A program made the position numbers and the translations under genes. A stretch of 64,000 nt of DNA from Millisia brevis NBRC 105863. GTDB lineage: Bacteria; Actinomycetota; Actinomycetes; Mycobacteriales; Mycobacteriaceae. Position 1 is the stretch's first letter. Every line of letters starts with the position of its first letter. This document shows positions 50,522 to 59,526 of the stretch, piece by piece. Where the stretch lies: assembly GCF_001552615.1 (NCBI RefSeq), contig NZ_BCRN01000005.1, forward strand, positions 62,001 through 126,000, read 5' to 3'. The notes below the pieces were generated by a model, which made no database searches, was not told where the DNA came from, and saw only the letters and a list, made by a program, of their open reading frames with translations.

Positions 50522-51373
50522 TCAGTGTTCGCGCAGCCGGTCGATGACACGGGCCAGGCCGCGCAGGTCGTCGTCCGACGGCTCGATCGCGGTGAAGTAG
50601 GACAGGCCGGTCTGCGCCTGCAGGTCCCGGATGTGGTCGGCGACCTCCTCGGGCGAGCCGGACAGGCCGTTCATCGACCCGAGTAATGCTTCGTCGGGAG
50701 TCCCGGGCGACACCGAGCGCAGGGCCTCGAGGTTCGGTTCCCGATCGATCGCGAGGTCGAAGATGATGATGTTCAGCTCCGGCTGCGTCTCGCGGTCCGC
50801 CGCCTTGTCCCAGACGTACTGCGCCCGTTCGATCAGGACCTCCCGGCTCGGGACCGCCGACAGCGCGACGATATCCGCCTTGCGCGCCGCCATCGACAGC
50901 ACCCGATTCCCACTGCCCGCCACCATGATCGGCGTCGGCGACTGGGCGAAACTCGGCGCCAGTTCCGGATCTTCCCTGGCCGCGATCAGATAGTCGAGGG
51001 TCTCCTCGAGGTGCGTGACGCGCTGGCCGGCGGTACCGAACGGGATTCCGGCACGGTCGAATTCCGCTTCGACGTAGCCCGCACCGAGGCCGATTTCGAG
51101 CCGGCCGTCGGTCAGCTGATCGAGCGTCGCCAGATCGCGTGCCAGCAGCGCCGGGCGGTAGAAGCCGGCATTGAGCACAAACGTTCCCAGCCGCACCCGC
51201 GGCGCCACGGTCGCGGCCGCCACCAGCGCGGGCATCGGGGCGATGAACCCGAGATGGTCGGGCACCATCACCACGTCGACCCCGGCGTCGGCCGCCGCGC
51301 GCACCCGGTCGAGAAATTCCACCCCGGTTCCGGCCCCCATCAGGTTGACCCCGAAACGCACCTGTTCCGCCAT
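50522..51373 (-). CDS. LLM-class F420-dependent oxidoreductase
   Basis: A 283-residue luciferase-like TIM-barrel flavoenzyme of the F420-dependent group: VRFGVNLMGAGTG, MVPDHLGF, VRLGTFVLN, LTDGRLEIGLGAGYVEAEFDRAGIPF and PIMVAGSGNRVLSMAARKADIVAL in blocks. It is expected to use F420 or flavin for reduction of an unknown substrate. Its stop is 17 bp from the NUDIX ATG, so the two may share a transcript. The promoter lies in the ~100-bp gap shared with the divergent M20 amidase gene. Confidence 0.88.
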   Translation of the reverse strand: MAEQVRFGVNLMGAGTGVEFLDRVRAAADAGVDVVMVPDHLGFIAPMPALVAAATVAPRVRLGTFVLNAGFYRPALLARDLATLDQLTDGRLEIGLGAGYVEAEFDRAGIPFGTAGQRVTHLEETLDYLIAAREDPELAPSFAQSPTPIMVAGSGNRVLSMAARKADIVALSAVPSREVLIERAQYVWDKAADRETQPELNIIIFDLAIDREPNLEALRSVSPGTPDEALLGSMNGLSGSPEEVADHIRDLQAQTGLSYFTAIEPSDDDLRGLARVIDRLREH

Positions 51374-51475
51374 GTGCCGCCCCTCCCGCTATCGATAGTT
51401 CAATGCCTTCGACAACCGTTCGAGGACACTACCGACGGTCCCGGCCGAGTCGGCGGCCGGCAGTAAGCTCGAGCC

Positions 51476-52720
51476 GTGGCCGCCTTCGACTCCCTGTGGA
51501 CCGAGATCCTCGACGTGGGTCGCGACGGCGATTCCGGAGGATATCGGCGGTTCGCCTGGTCGACCGCGGACGCGACCCTGCGCGAGTGGTTCGTCGGCGC
51601 GGCGACCACCCGTGGGATGGACGTCGAGGAGGATCGCAACGGCAACCTCTGGGCGTGGTGGCTGCCGCCCGGCTGGACCGGCGATCCCCGCGGCGCCTTC
51701 GTCACCGGCTCGCACCTGGATTCGGTACCCGACGGTGGCGCCTTCGACGGCCCGCTCGGTGTGGTCTCGGCCTTTGTCGCCGTCGACATCGTGCGCGAAC
51801 GCGGCATCGTGCCGCGGGTGCCGGTGGCGGTCACCGCGTTCTCCGACGAGGAGGGCGCCCGCTTCGGGGTCGCCTGCGTCGGGTCGCGATTGGCCACCGG
51901 GTCGCTCGATCCCGACGCCGCCCGCCGGCTGACCGATATCGACGGCACGACGCTGGCCGAGGCGATGACCCGCGCCGGCCGCGATCCGCAGCATATCGGC
52001 GTCGACCCCGGGCTCGCCGAGCGTGTCGGGGTCTTCGTCGAACTGCACGTCGAGCAGGGCCGCGCGCTCGATCTGGTCGACAAGCCGATCGCCGTCGCCT
52101 CGACGATCTGGCCGCACGGCCGGTGGCGCTTCACCTTCGGCGGCGAGGCCAACCACGCCGGCACCACCCGCCTGGTCGACCGGCACGACCCGATGCTCGC
52201 CTTCGCCACGACCGTGCACGCCGCACGCTCCGCGGCCCGCGACCACGAGGCGGTCGCGACCTTCGGCAAGATCCTCACCGCACCGAACGGCACCAACGCG
52301 ATCCCCTCGGAGGTCCGCGCCTGGCTGGACGCCCGGGCCGCCGACGAGGCCGCGCTGACCGCGATGGTCGACCTGATCCGGGCACGCGCCGCGGAGGCCG
52401 CCGCCGGCGACGGCATCACCCTGGAGGTCACCGCCGAATCGGTGACCCCGATCGTCGAATTCCCGGAGGCCCCGCGCACCCGACTGCGCCGCGCGCTCGC
52501 CCACCTCGGGGACATTCCGGTGCTGCCGACCCAGGCCGGGCACGACGCCGGGATTCTGGCGTCGACCGTGCCGACCGCGATGTTGTTCGTGCGCAATCCC
52601 ACCGGGATCTCGCATTCGCCCGAAGAGTTCGCCACCCTCGAGGATTGCCGCACGGGGGCGGCCGTCCTCGCCGATGTGATGGTCGATTGGACCACCACCG
52701 ATCACGGAGAATCCACGTGA
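51476..52720 (+). CDS. M20-family amidohydrolase (allantoate/N-carbamoyl-type), probable histidine catabolism
   Basis: A 414-residue dinuclear metal amidase of the hydantoinase/carbamoylase-AllC group: GSHLDSVPDGGAFDGPLGV (His and bridging Asp), FSDEEGARFG (Glu pair), ELHVEQG (His), a lid dimerisation domain with FGGEANHAGTT, and ISHSPEEF (last metal His). Family members remove carbamoyl or formyl groups from amino acids. It overlaps hutF (GTGA), so here it most likely hydrolyses N-formyl-L-glutamate, the HutF product, to glutamate and formate. That is inference from linkage; no allantoin genes are nearby. Start is GTG 51476. Confidence 0.86.
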   Translation: MAAFDSLWTEILDVGRDGDSGGYRRFAWSTADATLREWFVGAATTRGMDVEEDRNGNLWAWWLPPGWTGDPRGAFVTGSHLDSVPDGGAFDGPLGVVSAFVAVDIVRERGIVPRVPVAVTAFSDEEGARFGVACVGSRLATGSLDPDAARRLTDIDGTTLAEAMTRAGRDPQHIGVDPGLAERVGVFVELHVEQGRALDLVDKPIAVASTIWPHGRWRFTFGGEANHAGTTRLVDRHDPMLAFATTVHAARSAARDHEAVATFGKILTAPNGTNAIPSEVRAWLDARAADEAALTAMVDLIRARAAEAAAGDGITLEVTAESVTPIVEFPEAPRTRLRRALAHLGDIPVLPTQAGHDAGILASTVPTAMLFVRNPTGISHSPEEFATLEDCRTGAAVLADVMVDWTTTDHGEST

Positions 52721-54111
52721 CCACTGCCCCCGCCGTTCCTGTCGCAGCGCCGCGGACGGAGTCGACCGACAGCACCTGGTGGTGCGAATATGCCTGGCTC
52801 GGCGGCGATCTCGTCGAATCCGGGGTGACGATCACGGTCGCCGACGGGTACATCCTCACCGTGACCGCCGGGACCGACGCCCCGGCGGACGCACATCGGC
52901 TGCCGGGCCTGACGATTCCGGGTATGGGCAACGCCCACTCGCATGCCTTCCATCGGGCGCTGCGGTCGCATACCCAGCGCGAGCGCGGCACCTTCTGGAC
53001 GTGGCGCGACACGATGTACCGGGCGGCGGGGCGCCTCGACCCGGACAGCTACTACGCGCTCGCCCGGGGTGTCTACGCCGAGATGGCGCTCACCGGAATC
53101 ACCTCCGTCGGCGAGTTCCACTATCTGCACCACGCCCCTGGCGGCACGCCGTACGCGGATCCGAACGAGATGGGGCACGCCCTGGTGCGCGCGGCGGCGG
53201 ACGCGGGTATCCGGCTGACGCTGCTCGATACCTGCTACCTGTCGTCGGCACCGGACGGCTCCCCGCTGGCCGAGGGGCCGCAGCAGCGCTTCGGCGACGG
53301 CAGCGGGGTCGACTGGGCGCTGCGGGTCGACCAGTTGGCGAAGGACCTCGACGCCCACCCGAATGTGGTGGTGGGTGCGGCGATCCATTCGGTGCGCGGG
53401 GTGCCGATCGCGCAGATGCCCGAGGTGGTCGCCTGGGCGGACAGCCACCGGGCGCCGCTGCACGTGCACTCGTCGGAGCAGACCTCCGAGATCGACCGAT
53501 GCCTCGCCGTTCACGGCCGCACCCCCACCGCGGTGCTGCGGGACGTGGGCGCGCTCGGCCCGCGGACCACCGCCGTACACGCCACGCACCTGACCAAGGG
53601 CGATCTGACCGACCTGAAGACCTCCGGCACCGGGGTCTGCTTCTGTCCGACCACCGAGCGCGATCTCGGCGACGGGATCGGTCCCGCCCCGGCGTTGTTG
53701 GCCGGCGGTGGACTGTTCAGCCTGGGGTCGGACAGCCATGCGGTGATCGATTTGTTCGAGGAGGCGCGGGCGGTCGAGCTCGACGAGCGCCTCGGCCGCC
53801 GCGAACGCGGGGTCATCGACGCGCAGCGGCTGCTGCGGGCCGCGACCCTCGACGGGCAGAAGGCGCTCGGGTGGGACGACGCCGGGATTCTGCGGGCCGG
53901 GATGCGCGCCGACTTCGTCGCGGTCGACATCGCGTCGATCCGCACCGCCGGCGGTGGGGCGACACCGGAGAACATCGTCTTCGCCGCCTCGGCCGCCGAC
54001 GTCACCGATGTGGTGGTCGATGGCCGTCCGGTGGTCACCGAACGTCGGCATGTCACCGTGCCGGACGCGGCCGCGCAACTCGGTCGCTCGATCGGCGCTC
54101 TACTCGGCTGA
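52717..54111 (+). CDS. hutF: Formimidoylglutamate deiminase
   Basis: A 464-residue amidohydrolase-superfamily enzyme converting N-formimidoyl-L-glutamate to N-formyl-L-glutamate and ammonia. Motifs: PGMGNAHSHAFHRALRSHT (HxH and the substrate loop typical of HutF), FWTWRDTMYR, GEFHYLHH, LHVHSSEQ, FCPTTERDLGDGI and SLGSDSHAVIDLFEEAR with the metal Asp. GTG 52717 overlaps the stop of the M20 amidase gene. Together they make the final two steps of the five-step Hut pathway; hutH, hutU and hutI are not in this window. The frame upstream of 52717 is a shadow of the amidase. Confidence 0.92.
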   Translation: MTTAPAVPVAAPRTESTDSTWWCEYAWLGGDLVESGVTITVADGYILTVTAGTDAPADAHRLPGLTIPGMGNAHSHAFHRALRSHTQRERGTFWTWRDTMYRAAGRLDPDSYYALARGVYAEMALTGITSVGEFHYLHHAPGGTPYADPNEMGHALVRAAADAGIRLTLLDTCYLSSAPDGSPLAEGPQQRFGDGSGVDWALRVDQLAKDLDAHPNVVVGAAIHSVRGVPIAQMPEVVAWADSHRAPLHVHSSEQTSEIDRCLAVHGRTPTAVLRDVGALGPRTTAVHATHLTKGDLTDLKTSGTGVCFCPTTERDLGDGIGPAPALLAGGGLFSLGSDSHAVIDLFEEARAVELDERLGRRERGVIDAQRLLRAATLDGQKALGWDDAGILRAGMRADFVAVDIASIRTAGGGATPENIVFAASAADVTDVVVDGRPVVTERRHVTVPDAAAQLGRSIGALLG

Positions 54112-54166
54112 GGCTCGAGATCTTCGACGCTCGAGACCTGTCGGTGGTCGGGTGCAGGATGACCGC

Positions 54167-54547
54167 ATGATCGATCACTTCGGTATCAACTGCGCCGACC
54201 TCGACGCGGCCAAGTCCTTCTACGACGCCGTCCTCGAGCCGCTGGGCTTCGCCCGGCAGATGGACTACGGCGTGGCGGTCGGCTACGGCGTGCCGGGACA
54301 TCCCGACTTCTGGATCAGCACCTTCGACGGTGTCGGCGCCAACCGGGAGAACCACTTCGCCTTCACCGCGCCCGACGCCGCGCACGTGCGCGCCTTCTAC
54401 GACGCCGCGATCGCGCAGGGCGCCGAGTCGCTGCACGAGCCCCGGTTGTGGCCGGAGTACCACGAGCACTACTACGGCGCCTTCGTGCGCGACCCGGACG
54501 GCAACAACGTCGAGGCGGTCTGTCACACCGCCAACGCCGGGGACTGA
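54167..54547 (+). CDS. VOC/glyoxalase-family protein
   Basis: A 126-residue vicinal-oxygen-chelate protein: IDHFGINCADLDAAKSFYDAVLEPLGF (first module) and HYYGAFVRDPDGNNVEAVCH (second module), with metal-ligand candidates H4, H113-region and E in NNVEAV. Its reaction is unknown; relatives include lactoylglutathione lyase-like and resistance proteins. Start is ATG 54167, 56 bp after hutF. It ends at a strong hairpin. Confidence 0.87.
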   Translation: MIDHFGINCADLDAAKSFYDAVLEPLGFARQMDYGVAVGYGVPGHPDFWISTFDGVGANRENHFAFTAPDAAHVRAFYDAAIAQGAESLHEPRLWPEYHEHYYGAFVRDPDGNNVEAVCHTANAGD

Positions 54548-54552
54548 CACCC

Positions 54553-54581
54553 CCGCGCCCGGCGGTCCGCGCCGGGCGCGG
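54553..54581 (+). terminator. GC-rich hairpin after the VOC gene
   Basis: Perfect 12-bp arms CCGCGCCCGGCG (54553-54564) and CGCCGGGCGCGG (54570-54581) with a 5-nt loop, six bases after the stop codon; no U-tract. Confidence 0.75.
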
Positions 54582-54681
54582 TCGGTCGCGCACGCGGGCG
54601 TCGGCGTTGCGGCGATCACACCTGCCCGGCGGGCGCAGCCGTGGGGGAACACCGCGTCGAGCGGCGGGGTTATCGTCGGGT

Positions 54682-55734
54682 GTGGCGATTCTTCACGGTG
54701 AATACAAGGTTCCGGGCGGCAAGCTTGTCGTCGTCGATCTCGAGACCGAGGGCGACCGGATCGCCACCGCTCGGCTGTCGGGCGACTTCTTCCTCGAACC
54801 CGACAGCGCGCTCGAGGACATCAATGCCGCACTGACCGGCCTGTCGACCGACGCCGGTGTCGAGCACATCGTCGGAGCGTTGAACGTCGCGGTCCGGGAC
54901 GTCGACCTGGTCGGCTTCACCACCGAGGCGATCGCCATCGCGGTTCGCCGTGCCCTCGGCTACGCCACCGGGTGGGGCGATCACACCTTCGACCTGATCG
55001 CGCCGACCGTCCTTCCCCCGGTGATGCATGTCGCCCTCGACGAGGTGATCGCCCGCGAGGTCGCCGCCGGGACCCGCCCGCCGACGATGCGCTTCTGGGA
55101 CTGGGATTCGCCGCTGGTGGTCATCGGTTCGTTCCAGAGCTACCGCAACGAGATCGACCCCGACGGCGCCGCCCGGCACGGCATCGACGTGGTGCGCCGC
55201 ATCTCCGGCGGCGGAGCGATGTTCATGGAACCGGGCAACTGCATCACCTACTCGTTGACCGTCCCCTCGTCCCTGGTCGAGGGGTTGAGCTTCGAACGCT
55301 CCTACGCCTTCCTCGACGAGTGGGTGCTCGCGGCGCTGGGCGAGGTCGGCGTCAACGCTCGGTATGTGCCGCTCAACGACATCGCCTCCGACGCCGGAAA
55401 GATCGGCGGCGCCGCCCAGAAGCGTTATCCCGGAGTGGTTCTGCATCACGTAACGATGGCCTACGACATCGACGCGAACAAGATGGTCGAGGTGCTGCGG
55501 ATCGGCCGGGAAAAGCTCAGCGGCAAGGGCATCGCCAGCGCGAACAAGCGGGTCGATCCGATGCGGTCGCAGACCGGCCTGACCCGGGAGGCGATCTTCG
55601 ACTCGTTTGCCAATACCTTCCGATCCCGTTATGCCACCAACGATTCGGCGTACACCGAGACCGAGTTGCAGCAGGCGAAGGAATTGGTGGCCGACAAGTT
55701 CGGCACCGCGGAGTGGACGCACCGAGTGCCGTGA
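54682..55734 (+). CDS. lplA: Lipoate-protein ligase A with N-terminal accessory domain
   Basis: A 350-residue protein. Residues ~1-95 (HGEYKVPGGKLVVVDLE...) look like the small accessory domain usually found at the C-terminus of LplA. Residues ~110-340 are the biotin/lipoate transferase fold: MRFWDWDSPLVVIGSFQS, RRISGGGAMFMEPGN (the RRxSGGGAV-like lipoyl-AMP loop) and DIASDAGKIGGAAQKR with the catalytic Lys. It attaches lipoate to E2 and GcvH proteins. The reversed domain order is the notable point. GTG 54682 places the accessory domain intact; upstream sequence is noncoding. It converges on prpC. Confidence 0.87.
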   Translation: MAILHGEYKVPGGKLVVVDLETEGDRIATARLSGDFFLEPDSALEDINAALTGLSTDAGVEHIVGALNVAVRDVDLVGFTTEAIAIAVRRALGYATGWGDHTFDLIAPTVLPPVMHVALDEVIAREVAAGTRPPTMRFWDWDSPLVVIGSFQSYRNEIDPDGAARHGIDVVRRISGGGAMFMEPGNCITYSLTVPSSLVEGLSFERSYAFLDEWVLAALGEVGVNARYVPLNDIASDAGKIGGAAQKRYPGVVLHHVTMAYDIDANKMVEVLRIGREKLSGKGIASANKRVDPMRSQTGLTREAIFDSFANTFRSRYATNDSAYTETELQQAKELVADKFGTAEWTHRVP

Positions 55735-55744
55735 AACCGACCGG

Positions 55745-55777
55745 GCCCCGAGTCCGTGGGCTGTACGGACTCGGGGC
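55745..55777. terminator. Bidirectional terminator between lplA and prpC
   Basis: Perfect 13-bp arms GCCCCGAGTCCGT (55745-55757) and ACGGACTCGGGGC (55765-55777), 7-nt loop, between two convergent stops. Confidence 0.85.
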
Positions 55778-55806
55778 GCATCCGGGGCGAGACTCGGGCC
55801 GTTCGA

Positions 55807-56934
55807 TCAGGCCGGTACCGCACGCTGCGGTACGCCCACGTATTCGCTCAGCGGACGGATCAGCGCGTTGGACTCTCCCTGTTCGATGATGTGCGCCGTC
55901 CACCCGGTGATCCGACTCATCACGAAAATCGGTGTGAACACTGCGATATCGAAGCCGAGCAGGTAGTAGGCGGGACCGGTGGGGAAGTCGAGGTTCGGCT
56001 TGATCCCGGTGGCGTCGAACATGGTCTTCTCGAGGATGTCGTAGATCTCCACCCAGTTGCCGCCGTTCTTCGCGGCGGCGATCTCCAGGAATGCCTTCTT
56101 CATCGTCGGCACCCGCGAGTCGCCGTTCTTGTAGACACGGTGCCCGAATCCCATGATCTTCTCTTTGTGGGCCAACTTCTCGCGCATCCACCGCTCCGCG
56201 TTCGCGGGCAGGCCGATCTCGAGCATGTCGTGCATGACCGCCTCGTTGGCACCGCCGTGCAAGGGTCCTTTCAGAGCACCGATCGCCGCGGTGACGGCGC
56301 TGTAGATATCCGACAGCGTCGAGGTGACCACGCGAGCGGCAAACGTCGAGGCGTTGAAACTGTGCTCGGCGTACAGGATCAGGGAGACCTCGAACGCCTT
56401 GACGAGGTCGCGCTCGGGCGCCTTCCCGAAGCACATGGTCAGGAAGTTCTCCGCGTAGCCGAGGTGGCTGTGCGGCGGGATCGGATCGAGCCCACGCCGG
56501 CGGCGGTGGTCGGCGGCGACGATCGTCGGCAACACGGCGAGCATGCGCAAGGCCTTGGCCCGGTTGGCCGTCGGCGAGTTGTCGTCCTCGAGGGGGTCCT
56601 CGGCACCGAGGTAGCTGATCGCGGTGCGCACCACATCCATCGGGTGGCAGTTGTCGGGCAGCTTCGCCACCAACGACAGCAGCGAACGATCGGCCAGCCT
56701 GGAGGCCCGCTCCTGCTGTTGGAAGCGCTCCAACTGTCGCGGATCGGGCAGATCGCCATTCCACAGCAGGTAGGCGACCTCCTCGAAACTGCAGTGCGCG
56801 GCGAGATCCTGGACCGGGTACCCCCGATAGGTCAGGGAGTTGGTCTCGGGCACCACCTTCGAGATCGCGGTGGTGTCGACCACCACTCCCGCCAGGCCCT
56901 TGTACACATTTGTGGTCGCATGGTCGGCCATCAT
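55807..56934 (-). CDS. prpC: 2-Methylcitrate synthase
   Basis: A 375-residue citrate-synthase-family enzyme that condenses propionyl-CoA with oxaloacetate. Conserved blocks: TYRGYPVQDLAAHCSFEEVAYLLWNG in part, GALKGPLHGGANEAV (catalytic His), IMGFGHRVYK (second His), and NLDFPTGPAYYLLG with the catalytic Asp region. The short (~375 aa) form and linkage to prpB and prpD identify PrpC rather than the ~430-residue TCA enzyme. The double ATG at 56934/56931 overlaps the prpB stop (ATGATG), indicating coupling. It ends at a bidirectional terminator. Confidence 0.94.
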   Translation of the reverse strand: MMADHATTNVYKGLAGVVVDTTAISKVVPETNSLTYRGYPVQDLAAHCSFEEVAYLLWNGDLPDPRQLERFQQQERASRLADRSLLSLVAKLPDNCHPMDVVRTAISYLGAEDPLEDDNSPTANRAKALRMLAVLPTIVAADHRRRRGLDPIPPHSHLGYAENFLTMCFGKAPERDLVKAFEVSLILYAEHSFNASTFAARVVTSTLSDIYSAVTAAIGALKGPLHGGANEAVMHDMLEIGLPANAERWMREKLAHKEKIMGFGHRVYKNGDSRVPTMKKAFLEIAAAKNGGNWVEIYDILEKTMFDATGIKPNLDFPTGPAYYLLGFDIAVFTPIFVMSRITGWTAHIIEQGESNALIRPLSEYVGVPQRAVPA

Positions 56935-57869
56935 TGGTCCTTGGTCAGAGTGAAGCTGAAGATGTCGGAATCGAACGCCGAATAGCGTTCGTACTGGAGC
57001 AATTCGTAGAGGCGACTGCGGGTCTGCATGCGGTCGAGCAGGCCGGATTGTGTTCCGGTGTCGTCGATCTCGCGTAGACCCGCCTCGACGGCGCCCATCG
57101 CCAGGCGCAGGGTGGTCACCGGATAGATCACCGCGTTGTAGCCGATCGATTCGAGGGTTCCCGCATCGATCAACTCGGACTTGCCGAACTCGGTCATATT
57201 CGCCAGCAGCGGGGTCGGCACCGCGGCACGGAACTTCTCGAAGTCGGCCGGGGTGGCGAGGGCCTCGGTGAAGATCAGATCGGCGCCGGCATCGGCGTAG
57301 GCCTTGGCGCGTTCGATCGCCGCGTCGATTCCCTCGATGCCCGCCGCGTCGGTGCGCGCGCAGATCACGAAGGCGTCGTCCCGGCGGGCGGCGACCGCCG
57401 CCCGCAGGCGGCGGACCATCTCGTCGGTCGGTACGACCGCCTTGCCGTCGAGGTGGCCGCAGCGCTTCGGGTTGACCTGGTCCTCGAGGTGACATCCGGC
57501 GATGCCGGCGTCCTCGAGGGCGGTGATCGTGCGGGCGGCGCTCATCGGTTCGCCGAAGCCGGTATCCGCGTCGATCAGCACCGGCAGGTCGGTGACCCCG
57601 GCGATCTGGCGACCGCGGTCGACCACCTCGGTCAGGGTGGTCAGTCCGATATCGGGCAGACACAGGTCCGCCGACAGCACGGCTCCGGAGACGTAGACCC
57701 CCTCGAACCCGATCTGCTGGATCAACGCCGCCACCAGCGGGCTGAACGCGCCGGGCAGACGCTGGATCCGACCGGAGGTCAGCCCGCTGCGCAGTGCGCG
57801 GCGCCGGTCGGCGGCCGTAACCGACGTGGCGGCGGGGAGGGCCGAACCGCCCGCGGGCAGCGGGCTCAT
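56931..57869 (-). CDS. prpB: 2-Methylisocitrate lyase
   Basis: A 312-residue isocitrate lyase-superfamily enzyme that splits 2-methylisocitrate into pyruvate and succinate. It has DADTGFGEP (metal Asp), [15 protein letters not shown] with the catalytic Cys in KRCGH, and the C-terminal [12 protein letters not shown]. Length fits PrpB rather than glyoxylate-cycle Icl (~430 aa). The ATG overlaps the prpD stop and its own stop overlaps prpC, so prpD-prpB-prpC is one tightly coupled operon. Confidence 0.95.
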   Translation of the reverse strand: MSPLPAGGSALPAATSVTAADRRRALRSGLTSGRIQRLPGAFSPLVAALIQQIGFEGVYVSGAVLSADLCLPDIGLTTLTEVVDRGRQIAGVTDLPVLIDADTGFGEPMSAARTITALEDAGIAGCHLEDQVNPKRCGHLDGKAVVPTDEMVRRLRAAVAARRDDAFVICARTDAAGIEGIDAAIERAKAYADAGADLIFTEALATPADFEKFRAAVPTPLLANMTEFGKSELIDAGTLESIGYNAVIYPVTTLRLAMGAVEAGLREIDDTGTQSGLLDRMQTRSRLYELLQYERYSAFDSDIFSFTLTKDQ

Positions 57870-59371
57870 CGGAAGAGCCCCGGCCGCAGCTGCGGGGTCC
57901 GGGCCAGAACCTCGTCGGAGACGGTGAAGGTCAGCTGATCGAGCTCATCGGCGGTCAGCTGCGCCGTGCGCTGGGCGACGTCGAGGAAGCGGTCCTGCTC
58001 GGCGGGCTCGATGACGCCTTCGGCCAGGGTGCGGAACTTGTCGATGTACTGCTCGCGGGCGAACGGTCGCGCGCCCAACGGATGCGCATCGGCGACCGCC
58101 AGCTCGTCGACGATCACCTCGCCGCTCTTCAGCGTCACCTCGGCGCGGGCGCCGAAGGCCTTCTCGTTCGGATCGGTCGAGTGGTAGCGGCGCGTCCACT
58201 CCGGATCCTCGGCGGTGGAGATCTTCTTCCAGAGCTCGATCGTGTCCGGTCGCTGCGCCCGCTCGGGTGCGTAGGACCGCTCGTGATGCCAGGTCCCGTC
58301 CTGCAGGGCGACCGCGAAGATGTACATCACCGAGTGGTCGAGGGTCTCGCGGGAGGCGTGCGGGTCGAACTTCTGGGGATCGTTGGAGCCGGTGCCGATC
58401 ACGTAGTGGGTGTGGTGGCTGGTGTGCAGCACGATCGTGGCGATCTGGTCGAGGTCGCCGATCCGTTCACGCATACGCCGGGCGAGGTCGATCGGCGCCT
58501 GACTCTGGTATTCGGCAGAGTGCTCCTTGGTGTACGAGTCGAGGATCGCGCGCTTGGCCTCGCCGGGGCCGGGCAGCGGTACCTGGTACTCGGCCTTCGG
58601 CCCGCCGAGCAGCCAGGCGATCACGCCGTCCTCGCCCTCCCAGATCGGCGACGGCGCACCTTCCCCGCGCATCGCCCGGTCGACGGCCTCGACCGCCATC
58701 TTTCCGGCGAACGCCGGGGCATAGGCCTTCCAGCTGGAGATCTCGCCCTTGCGGGACTGGCGGGTGGCGGTCGTGGTGTGCAGCGCCTGACCGATCGCCT
58801 GATAGATCGTCTCGGTGTCGAGGCCGAGCAGGGTGCCGATGCCGGCGGCGGCCGACGGCCCGAGGTGCGCGACGTGGTCGATCTTGTGTTCGTGCAGGCA
58901 GATCGCGCGGACCAGGTCGATCTGAATCTCGTATCCGGTGGCCAGACCGCGGATCAGGTCCCGGCCGGAACGTCCGGTGTGCTGGGCGGCGGCGAGGATC
59001 GGGGGGATGTTGTCACCGGGGTGCGAATACTCCGCCGCCAGGAACGTGTCGTGGAAGTCGAGTTCGCGCACCGCAACCCCATTGGCCCAGGCCGCCCATT
59101 CGGGGGAGAACCGACCGGTGGTCCCGAAGACGGTGGCTCCGGGCGCGTACGGGTGCGCCTGCGCCTGGGCGCGGGCATTGGCCACCGGACGCCGGGTGAC
59201 CGAGGCGGCCGCGACGGCGGCGTTGTCGATGATCCGGTTGATCACCATCTCCTCGGTCTCCGTCGGCACGTCGACCGGATCGGCAGCCACCTCCGCGATC
59301 CGCCAGGCCAGATGTTCCTCGCGGGGAAAGACCTCCGCGGAACGATGTGTGCGAACGGTGTGAATCTTCAC
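57866..59371 (-). CDS. prpD: 2-Methylcitrate dehydratase
   Basis: A 501-residue MmgE/PrpD-family enzyme, first gene of the operon. Recognised by [38 protein letters not shown] (active-site Asp/His region), [14 protein letters not shown] and [27 protein letters not shown] in blocks. It dehydrates 2-methylcitrate to 2-methyl-cis-aconitate. Start ATG 59369-59371; the ~155-bp gap upstream is shared with the divergent regulator gene and carries regulator-site candidates. This cycle disposes of propionyl-CoA from odd-chain or branched lipids and sterols. Confidence 0.95.
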   Translation of the reverse strand: MKIHTVRTHRSAEVFPREEHLAWRIAEVAADPVDVPTETEEMVINRIIDNAAVAAASVTRRPVANARAQAQAHPYAPGATVFGTTGRFSPEWAAWANGVAVRELDFHDTFLAAEYSHPGDNIPPILAAAQHTGRSGRDLIRGLATGYEIQIDLVRAICLHEHKIDHVAHLGPSAAAGIGTLLGLDTETIYQAIGQALHTTTATRQSRKGEISSWKAYAPAFAGKMAVEAVDRAMRGEGAPSPIWEGEDGVIAWLLGGPKAEYQVPLPGPGEAKRAILDSYTKEHSAEYQSQAPIDLARRMRERIGDLDQIATIVLHTSHHTHYVIGTGSNDPQKFDPHASRETLDHSVMYIFAVALQDGTWHHERSYAPERAQRPDTIELWKKISTAEDPEWTRRYHSTDPNEKAFGARAEVTLKSGEVIVDELAVADAHPLGARPFAREQYIDKFRTLAEGVIEPAEQDRFLDVAQRTAQLTADELDQLTFTVSDEVLARTPQLRPGLFR

Positions 59372-59470
59372 GACCAGCGCCTCCCGGCTTTCGGTGAATA
59401 TCGGTAGTGATACGCAGATTACGCAGGCACATTCGTGCAGGAAATCCCCCGCATATGTCGATTTTTGTGG

Positions 59471-59503
59471 AATCGGATCGCCGATTCTGCAAATCTTGCG
59501 AAA
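59471..59503. promoter_or_regulatory. RamB/PrpR-site candidates in the prp divergent promoter
   Basis: A perfect dyad AATCGG-ATCG-CCGATT (59471-59486) is followed by two RamB-like elements, TCTGCAAA (59486-59493) and CTTGCGAAA (59495-59503), close to the AAAnTTTGCAAA-type sites known for RamB and PrpR. They lie 24-56 bp before the regulator start and about 100-130 bp before prpD. Confidence 0.6.
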
Positions 59504-59526
59504 TCGGCGCTGCTAGATTGGCTCGC

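Noticed and set aside
50197-50550. The short NUDIX frame taken as a complete small protein
   Set aside because: The missing C-terminal strand and helix are encoded immediately downstream in another frame, so it is a broken gene rather than a natural short form.
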